Position numbers and translations under genes: made by a program | From: Desulfovibrio sp. A2 | GTDB taxonomy: Bacteria; Desulfobacterota; Desulfovibrionia; Desulfovibrionales; Desulfovibrionaceae | NCBI RefSeq assembly: GCF_000226255.1 | Contig: NZ_AGFG01000055.1 | Span: 1-64,000 of the forward strand | DNA: 64,000 nucleotides | Direction: 5' to 3' | The notes under the pieces: model-generated | What the model was told of the DNA's origin: nothing | The model's input: only the letters and a program-made list of their open reading frames with translations | The model's database searches: none | Part shown: in pieces, positions 1 to 9,280 of the stretch | Numbering within the stretch: the first letter of the stretch is position 1 | How the letters are laid out: each line of letters starts with the position of its first letter

Positions 1-554
1 AACCGCGCCTTTGCCAAGCTCGTGCAGCGGCCAGCGGGCCTATCCCCGCAGGCGCGGGGGGAACTGGCCCTTGTACCGGCCAGCCACAATGCGCATGGGC
101 CTATCCCCGCAGGCGCGGGGGGAACACCCGACTGGCCGGACTCTGCGCCGTCGCGAAGGGCCTATCCCCGCAGGCGCGGGGGGGAACTTGACAGGGCGCT
201 GCTTAAGCACACGGTGCCAGGGCCTATCCCCGCAGGCGCGGGGGGGAACACGCTTTACAACTTCTGCGAAGCCCACCCTGAGGGCCTATCCCCGCAGGCG
301 CGGGGGGAACGGCAGCCGTCGTTCGCCTCGCGGCTCCCCCTCGGGCCTATCCCCGCAGGCGCGGGGGGAACGCACAGAGAAGCTACAGGCCCTGATATCG
401 AAAAGGCCTATCCCCGCAGGCGCGGGGGGAACATTTGTACTGCGCGCATAGTCGTAGCTGGGTAGGGCCTATCCCCGCAGGCGCGGGGGGAACTTGACGG
501 CGGCGTGCCTGCTTGCCTTGTGCTGGGGCCTATCCCCGCAGGCGCGGGGGGAAC
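1..554 (-). CRISPR. Type I-E CRISPR array, open at the left edge
   Basis: Nine complete 28-29 nt repeats begin at 37, 98, 159, 221, 283, 344, 405, 466 and 527. The AAC at 1-3 is the end of a tenth, so the array continues to the left of the window. Nine spacers are visible, all 33 nt, giving the 61-nt period typical of type I-E. Read on the minus strand the repeat starts GTTCCCCCCGCGCC and ends GGGGATAGGCC, matching the I-E palindrome class. The repeats at 159-187 and 221-249 carry one extra G in the G-run. The cas genes and leader lie on the right, so the newest spacers are at the right end. Apparent proteins rich in SPQARG across this stretch are repeat translations, not genes. Confidence 0.97.
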
Positions 555-599
555 TCTTGCTATCTATTTACGCATAGGTGATAAAAATAAGTTGGACTA
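555..599 (-). promoter_or_regulatory. CRISPR leader, unusually short
   Basis: Only 45 bp separate the cas2 stop codon from the first repeat. The stretch is strikingly AT-rich against its surroundings and contains TTATTTTTATCACC on the minus strand, which could supply a -10 region. Type I-E leaders are usually longer, so part of the leader function (array promoter, possible IHF bend) may lie inside the 3' end of cas2. I see no clear IHF consensus. Confidence 0.6.
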
Positions 600-908
600 T
601 CAGGAGATAGTCGGTCGTGGCATCCGGCTCAGGATCACACCATCCGCGTCTACAAGCGTACGCGGAGGCTCGCCGAGAACGCGAATAGCCTGGCCGGTGT
701 CTTCGCCCCCATCGGCATAGACCATGACGATGGAGGCGTCTTCCACCTCCGCGAACCATCCTGCCAGCACTGTCCACACCCGTTCGCGCACCGCCCGAGA
801 GAGGCGCGGGTGGGTGTATACTCCGGGCGACACCTCTAGAAGGCAAGAGGCCAGAAAGCCCCGGAAGCGATCAGGGACGTTACGAGTCACCACCACGGTC
901 ATCGGCAT
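600..908 (-). CDS. cas2: CRISPR-associated protein Cas2, type I-E
   Basis: A 102-residue protein of the E. coli-type Cas2 family. It dimerises between two Cas1 dimers to form the spacer integrase and sets the 33-bp spacer length. The N-terminus MTVVVTRNVPDRFRGFLA and the following LLEVSPGVYTHP align well with the family start (VVVTENVPPRLRGRLA...LLEVRAGVYV). The upstream ATG at 908 is preferred because AAGGAG lies 7 nt before it; a second ATG is at 902. The start overlaps the end of cas1 by 29 bp, indicating translational coupling. It is the last cas gene before the leader. Confidence 0.95.
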   Translation of the reverse strand: MPMTVVVTRNVPDRFRGFLASCLLEVSPGVYTHPRLSRAVRERVWTVLAGWFAEVEDASIVMVYADGGEDTGQAIRVLGEPPRTLVDADGVILSRMPRPTIS

Positions 909-1758
909 CGAACAACTCCTTGATGCGGTCGATCATGGCCGGGATGGTACCCGTCTTGCGCATGCGGCTGCCGGTCAGTCGTCGCACGTGCCGCTCAAGG
1001 GCGATATCTGGTTGTTTGCGCCAGAGTTTTACTGCCTCAAAGGCGCAGGGCAGCGTCAGACTGTCACGGAACAAATCCGCGATATCCAGAACGAATGAGC
1101 GAGAGGATTCTTCGTGGATGAAGCCGAGTTGCGCGATGGTTGCAGTTGACGCAACGGCAATCTCGGCCGCCGCCTGAACGGCAGATGCGGCATGGTTCAG
1201 TGCCTGGTTCGGTGGGTCGGCTGCTTCCGGGTTCTGTCGATCATAACGGCGTCCGTTCCAATTCAGTCCGTAGCGCGCGGCGGTCAGCTTGTATGTTTCG
1301 CGCATGCGCGCTCCCTCTATGCCCCGCAGTGCGGACACATCGCGCGTGGGCAAAACCTCCCCGAGCCTCCATGCATACATACGCCGGGCAATCCGGATGC
1401 GCTCGTCGGGGTCGGCCCATGCAATGGCCTGCTTTCGTGCAAGACGGCTTTCGTCCGGACCGAATGGCGGTGCGGAATAACACCGCACCCCGTCTTCTCC
1501 CACGGCCATCAGCATTGTTCCATGGCGTGCGGCCAGTCGCAGGACGTCGTGTGTCATCGAGCATCCCGGCCCCAGCAGTATGCAGGACACTTGCTGGTAG
1601 GGAATGTCGTATTCCCCAGGCTCCAACCCCTCGCAGCCCGCTGTGGCGAAGCGCAGCGTGCCCGCCTGCACGGTAAGTTGCCCCCTGCCAAGCCACAGCA
1701 AGCCATGGCGGTCCGCATGCGGGATTCGAGCGGTTTCAAGCCCCAGGCGCCCAAACAT
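880..1758 (-). CDS. cas1: CRISPR-associated endonuclease/integrase Cas1, type I-E
   Basis: A 292-residue Cas1, the catalytic subunit that inserts new spacers at the leader end of the array. The metal-binding residues are all present: Glu148 in LRGIEGARM, His215 in GFIHEESS, and Asp225/Asp228 in FVLDIADLF. These match E. coli Cas1 E141, H208, D218 and D221 at a constant offset of seven residues, so the protein looks active. The gene starts 2 bp after cas6e and overlaps cas2. With cas2 it forms a complete adaptation module. The C-terminal tail is short and acidic. Confidence 0.97.
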   Translation of the reverse strand: MFGRLGLETARIPHADRHGLLWLGRGQLTVQAGTLRFATAGCEGLEPGEYDIPYQQVSCILLGPGCSMTHDVLRLAARHGTMLMAVGEDGVRCYSAPPFGPDESRLARKQAIAWADPDERIRIARRMYAWRLGEVLPTRDVSALRGIEGARMRETYKLTAARYGLNWNGRRYDRQNPEAADPPNQALNHAASAVQAAAEIAVASTATIAQLGFIHEESSRSFVLDIADLFRDSLTLPCAFEAVKLWRKQPDIALERHVRRLTGSRMRKTGTIPAMIDRIKELFDADDRGGDS

Positions 1759-1760
1759 TA

Positions 1761-2504
1761 CTATTCCTTGCTTGGCGAGAGCAGCAGCATGCCGTAGCCG
1801 AAAGCCCGGTGACGGCCTACACCACGTTCCAGCAGGGCGGCGAACCCTGCTCCGTCCCTGACCGCCAGCGTTCCTTCCAGCACCGTTTCCGGGCGTGTCC
1901 TGATGGTGCTGGGCGGCGCACCTCGCTCCTTTCGGCGCATGGGCTGCACTAGGCGAAAGGCCCGCATGGAGGCGGACAGTAGTTCAGCGGCGTCGTTTCG
2001 GCCCAGTTCGCGACGCAGCCACGCGGTATATGCGGCTTCTCGGTCGGGCTGTTCCCCGTCTTGGGCGTGTGCCATGGCCGCAAGGTAGACATCCTTCTCT
2101 GCGCCGCCCGGAGTTCGAACGATGGGGCAGCAGCTCACGCGGAATCCGAATCGGCTGCCGGAAGGCCAAGCTTGGGGCATGTCCTTGTGCGCCATGTAAT
2201 CGCCCGGCAGAGCCTCGGACAACAGCGGCTGCGCCACTTCGACCATACGCTGCGCAAGCAAGTGCTTGTCCGCCCGGCCATAGCCCAACACCGTCAGCAA
2301 TTCCGGGGCACTCGCGGAACGGCTTGGCTCAAGGACCACGAAAGGCTGTGGAGCCGCCGTTCCGAATGCCTTGCGCAACGCCGCATGCACCAGATAGCCC
2401 TGATCCCGGAGTGTCATTCCGGAAAGACGCGCCCATGCATAGAGCCGAGCCGGGACTATGGCGAGTTGGATCATGCGTAGTGGCTCGGACGTTGTTTGTG
2501 TCAT
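1761..2504 (-). CDS. cas6e: CRISPR pre-crRNA endoribonuclease Cas6e (CasE)
   Basis: About 247 residues. Cas6e cuts the repeat hairpin and stays on the crRNA 3' handle in Cascade. The C-terminal segment VLEGTLAVRDGAGFAALLE followed by GVGRHRAFGYGMLLLSP matches the family G-rich end (GIGPAKSMGCGLLSLAP in E. coli). The start at 2504 is chosen because GGGAGGT lies just upstream and its ATGA overlaps the cas5 stop; a start at 2537 would lie inside cas5. A candidate catalytic His lies near the N-terminus (YLVHAALRKAFG). The assignment is by family signature and operon position. Confidence 0.93.
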   Translation of the reverse strand: MTQTTSEPLRMIQLAIVPARLYAWARLSGMTLRDQGYLVHAALRKAFGTAAPQPFVVLEPSRSASAPELLTVLGYGRADKHLLAQRMVEVAQPLLSEALPGDYMAHKDMPQAWPSGSRFGFRVSCCPIVRTPGGAEKDVYLAAMAHAQDGEQPDREAAYTAWLRRELGRNDAAELLSASMRAFRLVQPMRRKERGAPPSTIRTRPETVLEGTLAVRDGAGFAALLERGVGRHRAFGYGMLLLSPSKE

Positions 2505-3259
2505 GATTGTACCTCCCCCTTGACGGACACTCCGCATGGATGGACCGGCCCCGAAACCGCGTATCGGGAGCCGGAATGCACGTCGTTGCGCCAGTCGCGA
2601 AGATCATGGAGTTCCACTATCCTGCCTGCGGCCATGTCCGCCGGGCGGCGTGCGCCCGGACCATCAGCGGGCCAGAGCGCGGTGAGCGGGGCGGGGTCGC
2701 TTTGTTCCCCTGGTGCGGCGCGTTCAAGAGCGTCGTATGCATCCAGGGCATCGACGACTTCGCCTCGATGCAAGGGGCCGGAAGGAGGGCAACACACCCT
2801 GCCCAGAAAGAGCGGACGGAACGGCCTGGCAAAGGCGGCGGCCAAGTCGTCCAGAGTTGGCGATTCGTCCTCCGGAACCAAAGAAAGGACGACGCAGACG
2901 CGGGAGTCGGCCCGGTAGAAGCGTTCTCGCAGGGTCGGTCCGGAAAAGCTGCCTTCGCCACCTTCCCGTCTTTCCGGGCCAAACCCGTCAGAGCGCCATA
3001 ACAGGTCGTTCTTGCTCAACTGGGCGGTCTGGAAGTCCCGCAGCAGCTGTCCTTTCCGGTCAAGGCGTGCCCCGTAAACCAGACGTTCCTGAAGTCGTCC
3101 AAGGCGGTTGCCGTCCGTGAAGCATAGCCCCAAGGCATTGGCAGCAAGTCCCGTGAGCATGGATAAACCCGGCAACTCCCGAGTGCGGCGCAATTCGTCC
3201 ACGGCTGCATCCCCAAAGGACATAAGCGGCCCCTCCAGGCGCAGAACGAGGAAGCGCAT
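2501..3259 (-). CDS. cas5: Cascade subunit Cas5e (CasD)
   Basis: A 252-residue RAMP protein that caps the 5' handle of the crRNA in type I-E Cascade. The N-terminal RAMP strand (MRFLVLRLEGPLMSFGD) and the PLFLGRVCCPPSGPL motif in the second half are diagnostic for Cas5e. The start ATG at 3259 overlaps the cas7 TAA by one base, and the stop overlaps the cas6e start. Length is close to the E. coli protein (224) with some extra charged sequence in the middle. Confidence 0.95.
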   Translation of the reverse strand: MRFLVLRLEGPLMSFGDAAVDELRRTRELPGLSMLTGLAANALGLCFTDGNRLGRLQERLVYGARLDRKGQLLRDFQTAQLSKNDLLWRSDGFGPERREGGEGSFSGPTLRERFYRADSRVCVVLSLVPEDESPTLDDLAAAFARPFRPLFLGRVCCPPSGPLHRGEVVDALDAYDALERAAPGEQSDPAPLTALWPADGPGARRPADMAAGRIVELHDLRDWRNDVHSGSRYAVSGPVHPCGVSVKGEVQS

Positions 3260-4482
3260 TACGACCTCCCCGCCGTGGCGACGGTCTGCAACAGGGCCTG
3301 CGCCAATTCAGGCAAAGGCGTGCGCACGGCACCGGGTACCTGAACGCCGGGCAGCCGACTGGCAAGCCAGCGCATCTCGCCGGGGCCGTACATGGCGTCC
3401 ACATCACCCACGTAGCTGGCCAGAGAAGCGGCTGTGCGGCCCATCAGGTCAGGGGTGCCGAGCCGGACGGGATCAATAAATGCGTTGGCCAGCGTACGGG
3501 GCTGCCGCTCGCCCGCCTCTGCCAGCACAAGGGCCGCATAGTCGTAGGGCGCGGTGGAACCCAACTTGGCGCCGGGAGTGACCGTTGCCATGAGTTGAAC
3601 GAGGTTAGCCGCAACCTTGCCCGCAAGGGTCCGATCCTGGTCGAGCCAGTCTTCGGGGCGGCATCCGGTCAGGTTGGAAACCAGCAGTGGCACGTCGATT
3701 ACGGCGTAGGAATAGTACAGGCCGCTGGTCAGTTCCGTTGCACCCAAGTGTCCGCTGCCCCCAGCCTCTCGCGTCAGCAGATCGTCCACGGCGGTAAAGT
3801 AGTCGGTTTCCGAGGATTCCTGATGCACGGTAAAGGCATGGGCCACATGCACCGCCGCAGAAACGCGCGCGCCGGGATCACCGCTGATGAACCGGCCAAA
3901 CATAGCGCCGTCCACGCCCGCACCGCAGGTGATAGCCCGGAAATTGTCCTTTTGCGTCTTCAGGTAGTCCTTGGCCAACGTGGCTGCCTTCTTGGAGTCG
4001 CCTTCGGCCTGGGCGCAGATTCCCCGTGCCTCATGCAGGAGAAAAGCGATTTCCGGTTCGCCAAGTACTACGAGTTCGCTGCGGTCCAGCGGGCTTTTGC
4101 CGTCGTCCCTGTTTTTGCCGTCCTTGCTGTCCTTGTCGTCTGTTCCATCTTTGTCCTTGCCCTCATAGAGGCTTTTGGCAAAGGCGCTCAAGACGGTTTC
4201 CGCAACCTTTTCAGGAACGCCATCACCGACAAGCGGTTCCTGTAGACGCAGTCTGAACAAGGCACGGGAACGGACGGCCAGTCCCAGTTCCGGAGAAACA
4301 TTTCGCAGGCTGTGTTCGCCATCGGCCAGCCGCCAATGTCGCTTGAGGCATTGGGAACTGATCCGCGTACGCACGGAGCCGCCAAAGGGAATGCGCTTGG
4401 CCAGTCCGGAATCGTCCCGGTTCAGCAGGGCTGCGGGGTAGCTGGTCAGGGTCGATATCTGAATGAAGCGGGGCAGGGGCAT
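3259..4482 (-). CDS. cas7: Cascade backbone subunit Cas7e (CasC)
   Basis: About 407 residues from ATG 4482, chosen because AGGAGG sits 7 nt upstream; an in-frame start at 4512 has no such site. Six copies form the Cascade backbone along the crRNA spacer. The N-terminus IQISTLTSYPAALLNRDDSG, the RISSQCLKRHWR stretch, and the later GAMFGRF and LTGCRPEDW segments are typical of the family. An Asp/Lys-rich low-complexity insertion (roughly residues 110-140, DNA about 4095-4165) is built from repeated D-G-K-type units and looks like a solvent-exposed loop. It makes the protein longer than the roughly 360 residues usual for the family. Confidence 0.95.
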   Translation of the reverse strand: MPLPRFIQISTLTSYPAALLNRDDSGLAKRIPFGGSVRTRISSQCLKRHWRLADGEHSLRNVSPELGLAVRSRALFRLRLQEPLVGDGVPEKVAETVLSAFAKSLYEGKDKDGTDDKDSKDGKNRDDGKSPLDRSELVVLGEPEIAFLLHEARGICAQAEGDSKKAATLAKDYLKTQKDNFRAITCGAGVDGAMFGRFISGDPGARVSAAVHVAHAFTVHQESSETDYFTAVDDLLTREAGGSGHLGATELTSGLYYSYAVIDVPLLVSNLTGCRPEDWLDQDRTLAGKVAANLVQLMATVTPGAKLGSTAPYDYAALVLAEAGERQPRTLANAFIDPVRLGTPDLMGRTAASLASYVGDVDAMYGPGEMRWLASRLPGVQVPGAVRTPLPELAQALLQTVATAGRS

Positions 4483-4530
4483 GATTGTCCTCCTTTGCAT
4501 TCGCGTTGTCATGAGGGGTTACGATCCGTT

Positions 4531-5043
4531 CTATTTCTTTCCGTAATAGTCGCGGGCAAGTCGGTGCATGGTGCGGTCTTTGGCGTCATCATTTCCGGGC
4601 AGCAACAGCCCGGCCAGAGAAACCCAGTCCACAGAAGTGCCGTTTGAGGCAAGCAGGCGGGCCATCAGGCGTATCTGGTCTTCCAACTGATCTCCCCGAC
4701 AGCGCAGTAACCGCAGAAACCTGTGTTCTAGGCTTTTGCTCATGTCCGCCAGCACCGCGCCAAGGGTGCGGTTGGGGGTGTGGATGTTCGGGGCCATGAT
4801 GGACATGGATTGGAATATGACGGCCCATGCGCGTTCTGCCTGGTCAGTGGCGCGCAGGCCCTCATCCACACGGTCGAGGAGCACGCGCCAGAATCCGGGC
4901 GTGGCGACAAGGGACGGGCCGCCGCGTCGTAGCGCGGCAAGATCGCCTTTGGGAAAGTTAGGGTGGGACAATGTTGCAGCCACGGACGCAACGCTCCGGG
5001 CCAAGGGGGATGTTTCCGGGGCCGTAGTCGTTTCGTGCGTCAT
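4531..5043 (-). CDS. casB: Cascade small subunit Cse2 (CasB)
   Basis: A 170-residue, mostly helical protein. Cse2 forms a dimer along the belly of Cascade and stabilises the R-loop. The GDLAALRRG motif near residue 33 and the ending LARDYYGKK match the Cse2 family, as does the position between casA and cas7. ATG 5043 overlaps the casA stop as ATGA. AGGAGG lies about 10 nt upstream. Confidence 0.93.
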   Translation of the reverse strand: MTHETTTAPETSPLARSVASVAATLSHPNFPKGDLAALRRGGPSLVATPGFWRVLLDRVDEGLRATDQAERAWAVIFQSMSIMAPNIHTPNRTLGAVLADMSKSLEHRFLRLLRCRGDQLEDQIRLMARLLASNGTSVDWVSLAGLLLPGNDDAKDRTMHRLARDYYGKK

Positions 5044-6635
5044 GACCTGACGTCCTCCTTGATCTTTTTAGGAGCGAGATGTTCGCGAACTGCTCGCTGG
5101 AACTGCCCTTCAGCAAGTGCCACCGCGCGTGGCCGCATTGTCAGCGGCACGGGCAGGGCCTGCGTCGCCTCCGTGAAAATGGTCATTGCGAGTGTGCGCA
5201 ATTTGTCGCGCCAGGGGGCTTGGGCCGTCGCATCTTCGCCTTCTTCCAGCAGGGGCAGACATCCCCACAGCGTGGGGAAGAAGTGCAGGTCAACCTCCTG
5301 ATCTAGGCGCCTGGTCCACGTCTCTGCCCAGGCGGCGGTTTCCGGTTGTTTGAATTCTATGCGTTCGCGCGCGGCTTGCATGAAGCGGAGCAGGGCAGGC
5401 TTGAGCACTTTGTTCTGAGCCGTGGAAGCAAGCTCGACCATTGCCTGACACAAACGCGCCGCGTCCGGCGTTCTGGGCCCGAAAGCAAAGACTTCGGCAG
5501 CCTTGGGAATGGGGATGGTACGTTCATGGAAACCTTCTGTCTTGCCTTGCCCACGAATGAGCATGCGGAACCGTACGGCGAGGTCGTGCCCTTCATCGGG
5601 CGGGTGGCGCATCTGCAACAACGCAGGTGCGTATTGTTCCTTGTTCGTGTCCGATGGAAAGAGCACGGCCTGCACTGCGCGATATCCCGGAGTGCGATTG
5701 AACGCCGAGTGGTTGGACTTGAGGATCGGAGTCCAGGGGTCGGCCATGTCGCCGTTCTGTTCTTTGGCCTGGATACGGGCAACTGTTGTGCCTGCGCCAC
5801 GGGCGCAAAGGGGGGCCTGCGCCTTGTGTTTCAGGCGGACCCTGCGGCATATCTCGATAAAAAGAGGATGCAATTCCCGTAATTCCAAACTGCTCTTTCC
5901 GTCCCACGGGACGAGCCAGAGAAGCCGGTGCCCCCGCACAGAATTGAAGGGCAGGCCGTGCTCTCTGAAATGGGTTGGGTTGTCGCGTAGGATACGGACA
6001 TCTCTCGCCCATTGCCCCCCGGGCGTCGGTCGTGAAATAAGTTGGATGCCGGGCTTGGTAGCGAAGCCCCCGTTCATACGCGAGATCCCGTAGTTACCTT
6101 TCCCTAGGAACCCCTCGCAGGTTTGCAACGTCAGAAGAGCCAGCAACCAGTCTTCCATGCCCGCCGCGCGCATACGATTGCTTTTGAGGCCGTGGTTGCG
6201 GGCAGCAATGAGCATGTCCAGGGCGTCGGGGAAGCGCAGTGTTTTCTTGAACGCGTCCCATGTGCCTTCCGGTACCGGGGGCTGAAGGAAGGCGGGCTTG
6301 GCGAGGTCGTCCACCGCAAGGGTCCAGGGGGCATCGTCGGGGTGATCCGGCGTCAGCCGCCGGAGGCGCGCGGCCCATGCTGCTTCCGTACCTGGACCGG
6401 GTAAGTCGGCGCGGCCCGGAGTTGCAAGTGGCAGTTCTTCTCCCTCAAGTGCCATGGCTCCCAGTTGCACCAGAAATGCATGCCAGGGGTGGGCCTGATG
6501 CGGTTGCACAGCCGCGAAGCTGCCCACCTCGTCTCGTTGCAGTGCCGCCAGTACGCCCGGCAGGGTCAGGCGCACCGATGTGCCATCGGTGGTGAAAACA
6601 CTGATTATGGCTTCGGTAAGCAGGTTTCCGGTCAT
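5040..6635 (-). CDS. casA: Cascade large subunit Cse1 (CasA/Cas8e)
   Basis: A 531-residue Cas8e. It recognises the PAM, starts DNA unwinding and recruits Cas3. The N-terminal NLLTEAIISVFTTDGTSV, followed by LPGVLAAL and the HAFLVQLGAMALEG segment, is typical of the family. The LISRPTPGGQWARDV region and the C-terminal helical bundle are also recognisable. Its ATGA start overlaps the cas3 stop and AGGAGG lies just upstream. Length is near the 502 residues of the E. coli protein. Confidence 0.95.
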   Translation of the reverse strand: MTGNLLTEAIISVFTTDGTSVRLTLPGVLAALQRDEVGSFAAVQPHQAHPWHAFLVQLGAMALEGEELPLATPGRADLPGPGTEAAWAARLRRLTPDHPDDAPWTLAVDDLAKPAFLQPPVPEGTWDAFKKTLRFPDALDMLIAARNHGLKSNRMRAAGMEDWLLALLTLQTCEGFLGKGNYGISRMNGGFATKPGIQLISRPTPGGQWARDVRILRDNPTHFREHGLPFNSVRGHRLLWLVPWDGKSSLELRELHPLFIEICRRVRLKHKAQAPLCARGAGTTVARIQAKEQNGDMADPWTPILKSNHSAFNRTPGYRAVQAVLFPSDTNKEQYAPALLQMRHPPDEGHDLAVRFRMLIRGQGKTEGFHERTIPIPKAAEVFAFGPRTPDAARLCQAMVELASTAQNKVLKPALLRFMQAARERIEFKQPETAAWAETWTRRLDQEVDLHFFPTLWGCLPLLEEGEDATAQAPWRDKLRTLAMTIFTEATQALPVPLTMRPRAVALAEGQFQRAVREHLAPKKIKEDVRS

Positions 6636-9280
6636 CGTTCCTCCTTGTGCAGGCCATGCCGGTCATAGCGGAATCGGTTGCTGGCGAAATTGAAGCGGAG
6701 TGTTTCGTCCCGGGCCTCGATGTTGGTGGGAATTTCATCTGGGGCTGCGCCGGATGCCAGCCAACCGGGAATTTTTACCTGACGCACGGGGTGTCCGAAG
6801 GGGCCGGGCTGGGCATCGGAAAACACGGCAAGTCGGTCGTTCAGTCCGAGGCGGGTGAACATCCGTTCTTCCTCGTTTGCCGGTGCCGCGCTGTCCGGGC
6901 CGAAGGGCTTGTCCCACTCCACGAGGCTGAATATCCCCTGTTGGGTCTGCGCGGTAAGAACCCCCTCAATACGCACGCCGTGAGCCTCCCATTCCGGGGC
7001 AAGGGCGTGACAAGCGCGCAGTCTGTCCGGGTGCGTGGCGGATTCCACCAGCAGCCGGTTGTCGTGCGGAATGCACCACGGCTGCGTATCGTGCGCGGCC
7101 TTGTGCAACAAGTCGAGAGTCAGCTTGAGGCAGCGCAGGTCGGGGTAGGCACGTTCAATTCCGGCATTGAGCATACGTTGAACTGTGGGGGTGAGAAGGG
7201 TGTCTGTTTTACCGCCTTCGGGGGAGATGACGTGACATACGGCCTCCCGGCATTCTGCGGGTCGGGCGTCTTCGTTCCGGCTGTGACGGTGCAGACGGCC
7301 AATGCGCTGCAACAGTACGTCCATGGGGCACAAGTCGGTGAAGAGCACATCGAAATCCACGTCCAGAGACTGTTCCAGCGTTTGCGTGGCCACCAGCACG
7401 CCGGGGTGGCGGCTGCCCGCTTTGCCGAAACGGTCTTCCACGGCCGTGTCCAGCAGCCTTCTGTCCTCAGGTCCGAAGCGTCCGTGGTGCAGCGTGGCGA
7501 CATCGTTGACCCGGAAGAGCAGATGCCGGGCGTCAGCGAGTTGTTCCTCCACAGCGCGGCAGGTTTCGACCGCCGTCGCTACCTTGTTGCGCACGATGAG
7601 CACGCAGGCGCCCGCCCTGGCCAGCATGGCCGCCTCGGCCGCGAGTTCGGCATCATTTCCCAGGGGGAGAATTTTGGGGAAAATGCGACGCCCCGCATCT
7701 GGTCGAGGCGGACCTGACCTGTCGTCGCTTGCTGTGGGTGTCTTTCGACCGCTCCACAGCGTGGGGTACGGAGCGGCAAGGCATGCGTCGAAGGCAGGAG
7801 CGGTGTTTGGCCACTTTGCCCCGTGCTCCCATACATCAATGTAGTGTTGGCGTACCGCCCCACCGAGAGTTGCGGACATGAGCAATACATGGCCGCCGAC
7901 TTTTTGCAGGAAGCGCAGAAGGTTGCAGGTGAGAGTGGTCATGTAGGCATCGCTGGCATGTACCTCGTCCACCACCAGAAGCGAGCGGGCCAAGCCGATG
8001 GCGCGCAAATGGGCATGCCCCACCCGCATGCCTGCCAGCAGGCACTGGTCAATGGTGCCAACAGCCACTGGGGCGCACAGGTAGCGTTTGGGATGCTCGC
8101 AAGCCCAGCCCCTGTTGGCAGTCGTCCACTCGCCACCTTCACTCCACTGCACGCGAAAATCGGGAAGACGGTATCCCTCGGCTTTGTCTACGCGCAGGTA
8201 TCCGGGCACGGCCAGCACGACCGGGGGCGGACTGTCATACGTGCGGGCCATGCACGACACGGCGCGTTTATGTAGTTGAGTGGCCGCAAAGCGCAGTGGG
8301 CAGGCAAAGTAGAGCGAATCGACCAGTCCCGCGTGAAAGAGACGGCTGAAGAGGCGGAATGCCGCTTCGGTCTTGCCGGAGCCGGTTTCGGCTTCAAGGA
8401 TGGTAAGGCTGCCTTCGGAGAGCAAGGGAATGTCTTCGATATCCCGCTGCATCCCGCGAGGGGGGAACGGGAACTGTTGTTCAAAAGCCGGAAGGGGGGC
8501 CGCATGCAGGGTAGAGACGTCGAGTCCGGTGTCGCGCAGGGCTTTGGCGGCAGCCTGCCGGGCGTATGGCATGGGATCGTTACCCGGGCCGGGTCGGCCA
8601 CCTTGGCCACAATACGGAAAGAAGCGCGTGTCTGAGCCCAGCCAATCGGCTAGCATTACCAGCCCGGCAAAGAGGTGCGTTAGGCCTGGGGTGTCGGGCA
8701 GGGGCAGCGTGTCCGGAGCGAAGGCCTTGGGAAACCAGCAGGGGAGGGCGTTGGCAAGAGCGGCGATGCCGTCGAAAGCGTCCCCGTGGTCGGTGGTCCA
8801 CTGCTGTTCCCAACACTTCGACGCCCCTTGCCTGTTGAACACGAGGCCGCGCGGGGTGCCGTGGTGCGAAAATGCGGCGTCGAGCAGCCGTCCCATGGTC
8901 ATCCCGCCCGTCGTGTCCCACTGCGTGAGCCACGGCATGAGGGTCGAAAGCTTGTTTACGGCCTTCTCAAGGCGGAACAGGCCGTCCAACACCTCGATGT
9001 GTCCGCATCCTTTGCCTAACTGGCGGATCTTGGCCTGGAAACAGGGCGCATACTTGCCAAGATCGTGCAAGGCCGCAATGGCCGCCAGTCGCTGGATTTG
9101 TCCGGAGCACAGCGATTGTTGAACCCCCTGCGTCAGGCGGTTTCCCAAGGTCGTTACGGTAAGGATGCACTCGGCAACGGCGCTGACATCGGCACAGTGG
9201 GCAAGAACGGTGTGGAATGATGGTTTATCGCCGGAATCGTCACGTTTTGAAAAATGGAACGCGCGGGGGGCAATGTTCAT
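6632..9280 (-). CDS. cas3: CRISPR-associated helicase-nuclease Cas3
   Basis: About 882 residues: an N-terminal HD nuclease followed by a superfamily 2 helicase. It is recruited to the Cascade R-loop and degrades the target DNA. HD residues are in AALHDLGKY (about 72-73) and FSHHGT (about 138-140). The helicase has Walker A ETGSGKTEA (about 298-306), DEVH (about 438-441), SAT (about 469-471) and the motif V-VI block ending QRIGRLHRHSR. The ATG at 9280 is preferred over 9352 because AAGG and AGGAG precede it and family similarity begins there. It is the first gene of the operon, so the promoter should lie at about 9281-9360, but I see only weak candidates. Confidence 0.95.
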   Translation of the reverse strand: MNIAPRAFHFSKRDDSGDKPSFHTVLAHCADVSAVAECILTVTTLGNRLTQGVQQSLCSGQIQRLAAIAALHDLGKYAPCFQAKIRQLGKGCGHIEVLDGLFRLEKAVNKLSTLMPWLTQWDTTGGMTMGRLLDAAFSHHGTPRGLVFNRQGASKCWEQQWTTDHGDAFDGIAALANALPCWFPKAFAPDTLPLPDTPGLTHLFAGLVMLADWLGSDTRFFPYCGQGGRPGPGNDPMPYARQAAAKALRDTGLDVSTLHAAPLPAFEQQFPFPPRGMQRDIEDIPLLSEGSLTILEAETGSGKTEAAFRLFSRLFHAGLVDSLYFACPLRFAATQLHKRAVSCMARTYDSPPPVVLAVPGYLRVDKAEGYRLPDFRVQWSEGGEWTTANRGWACEHPKRYLCAPVAVGTIDQCLLAGMRVGHAHLRAIGLARSLLVVDEVHASDAYMTTLTCNLLRFLQKVGGHVLLMSATLGGAVRQHYIDVWEHGAKWPNTAPAFDACLAAPYPTLWSGRKTPTASDDRSGPPRPDAGRRIFPKILPLGNDAELAAEAAMLARAGACVLIVRNKVATAVETCRAVEEQLADARHLLFRVNDVATLHHGRFGPEDRRLLDTAVEDRFGKAGSRHPGVLVATQTLEQSLDVDFDVLFTDLCPMDVLLQRIGRLHRHSRNEDARPAECREAVCHVISPEGGKTDTLLTPTVQRMLNAGIERAYPDLRCLKLTLDLLHKAAHDTQPWCIPHDNRLLVESATHPDRLRACHALAPEWEAHGVRIEGVLTAQTQQGIFSLVEWDKPFGPDSAAPANEEERMFTRLGLNDRLAVFSDAQPGPFGHPVRQVKIPGWLASGAAPDEIPTNIEARDETLRFNFASNRFRYDRHGLHKEER

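Noticed and set aside
11..465. Open frames through the CRISPR array on both strands
   Set aside because: They translate the repeat into SPQARGE/PIPAGAGG units and have no ribosome binding site. They are artefacts of the repeat.
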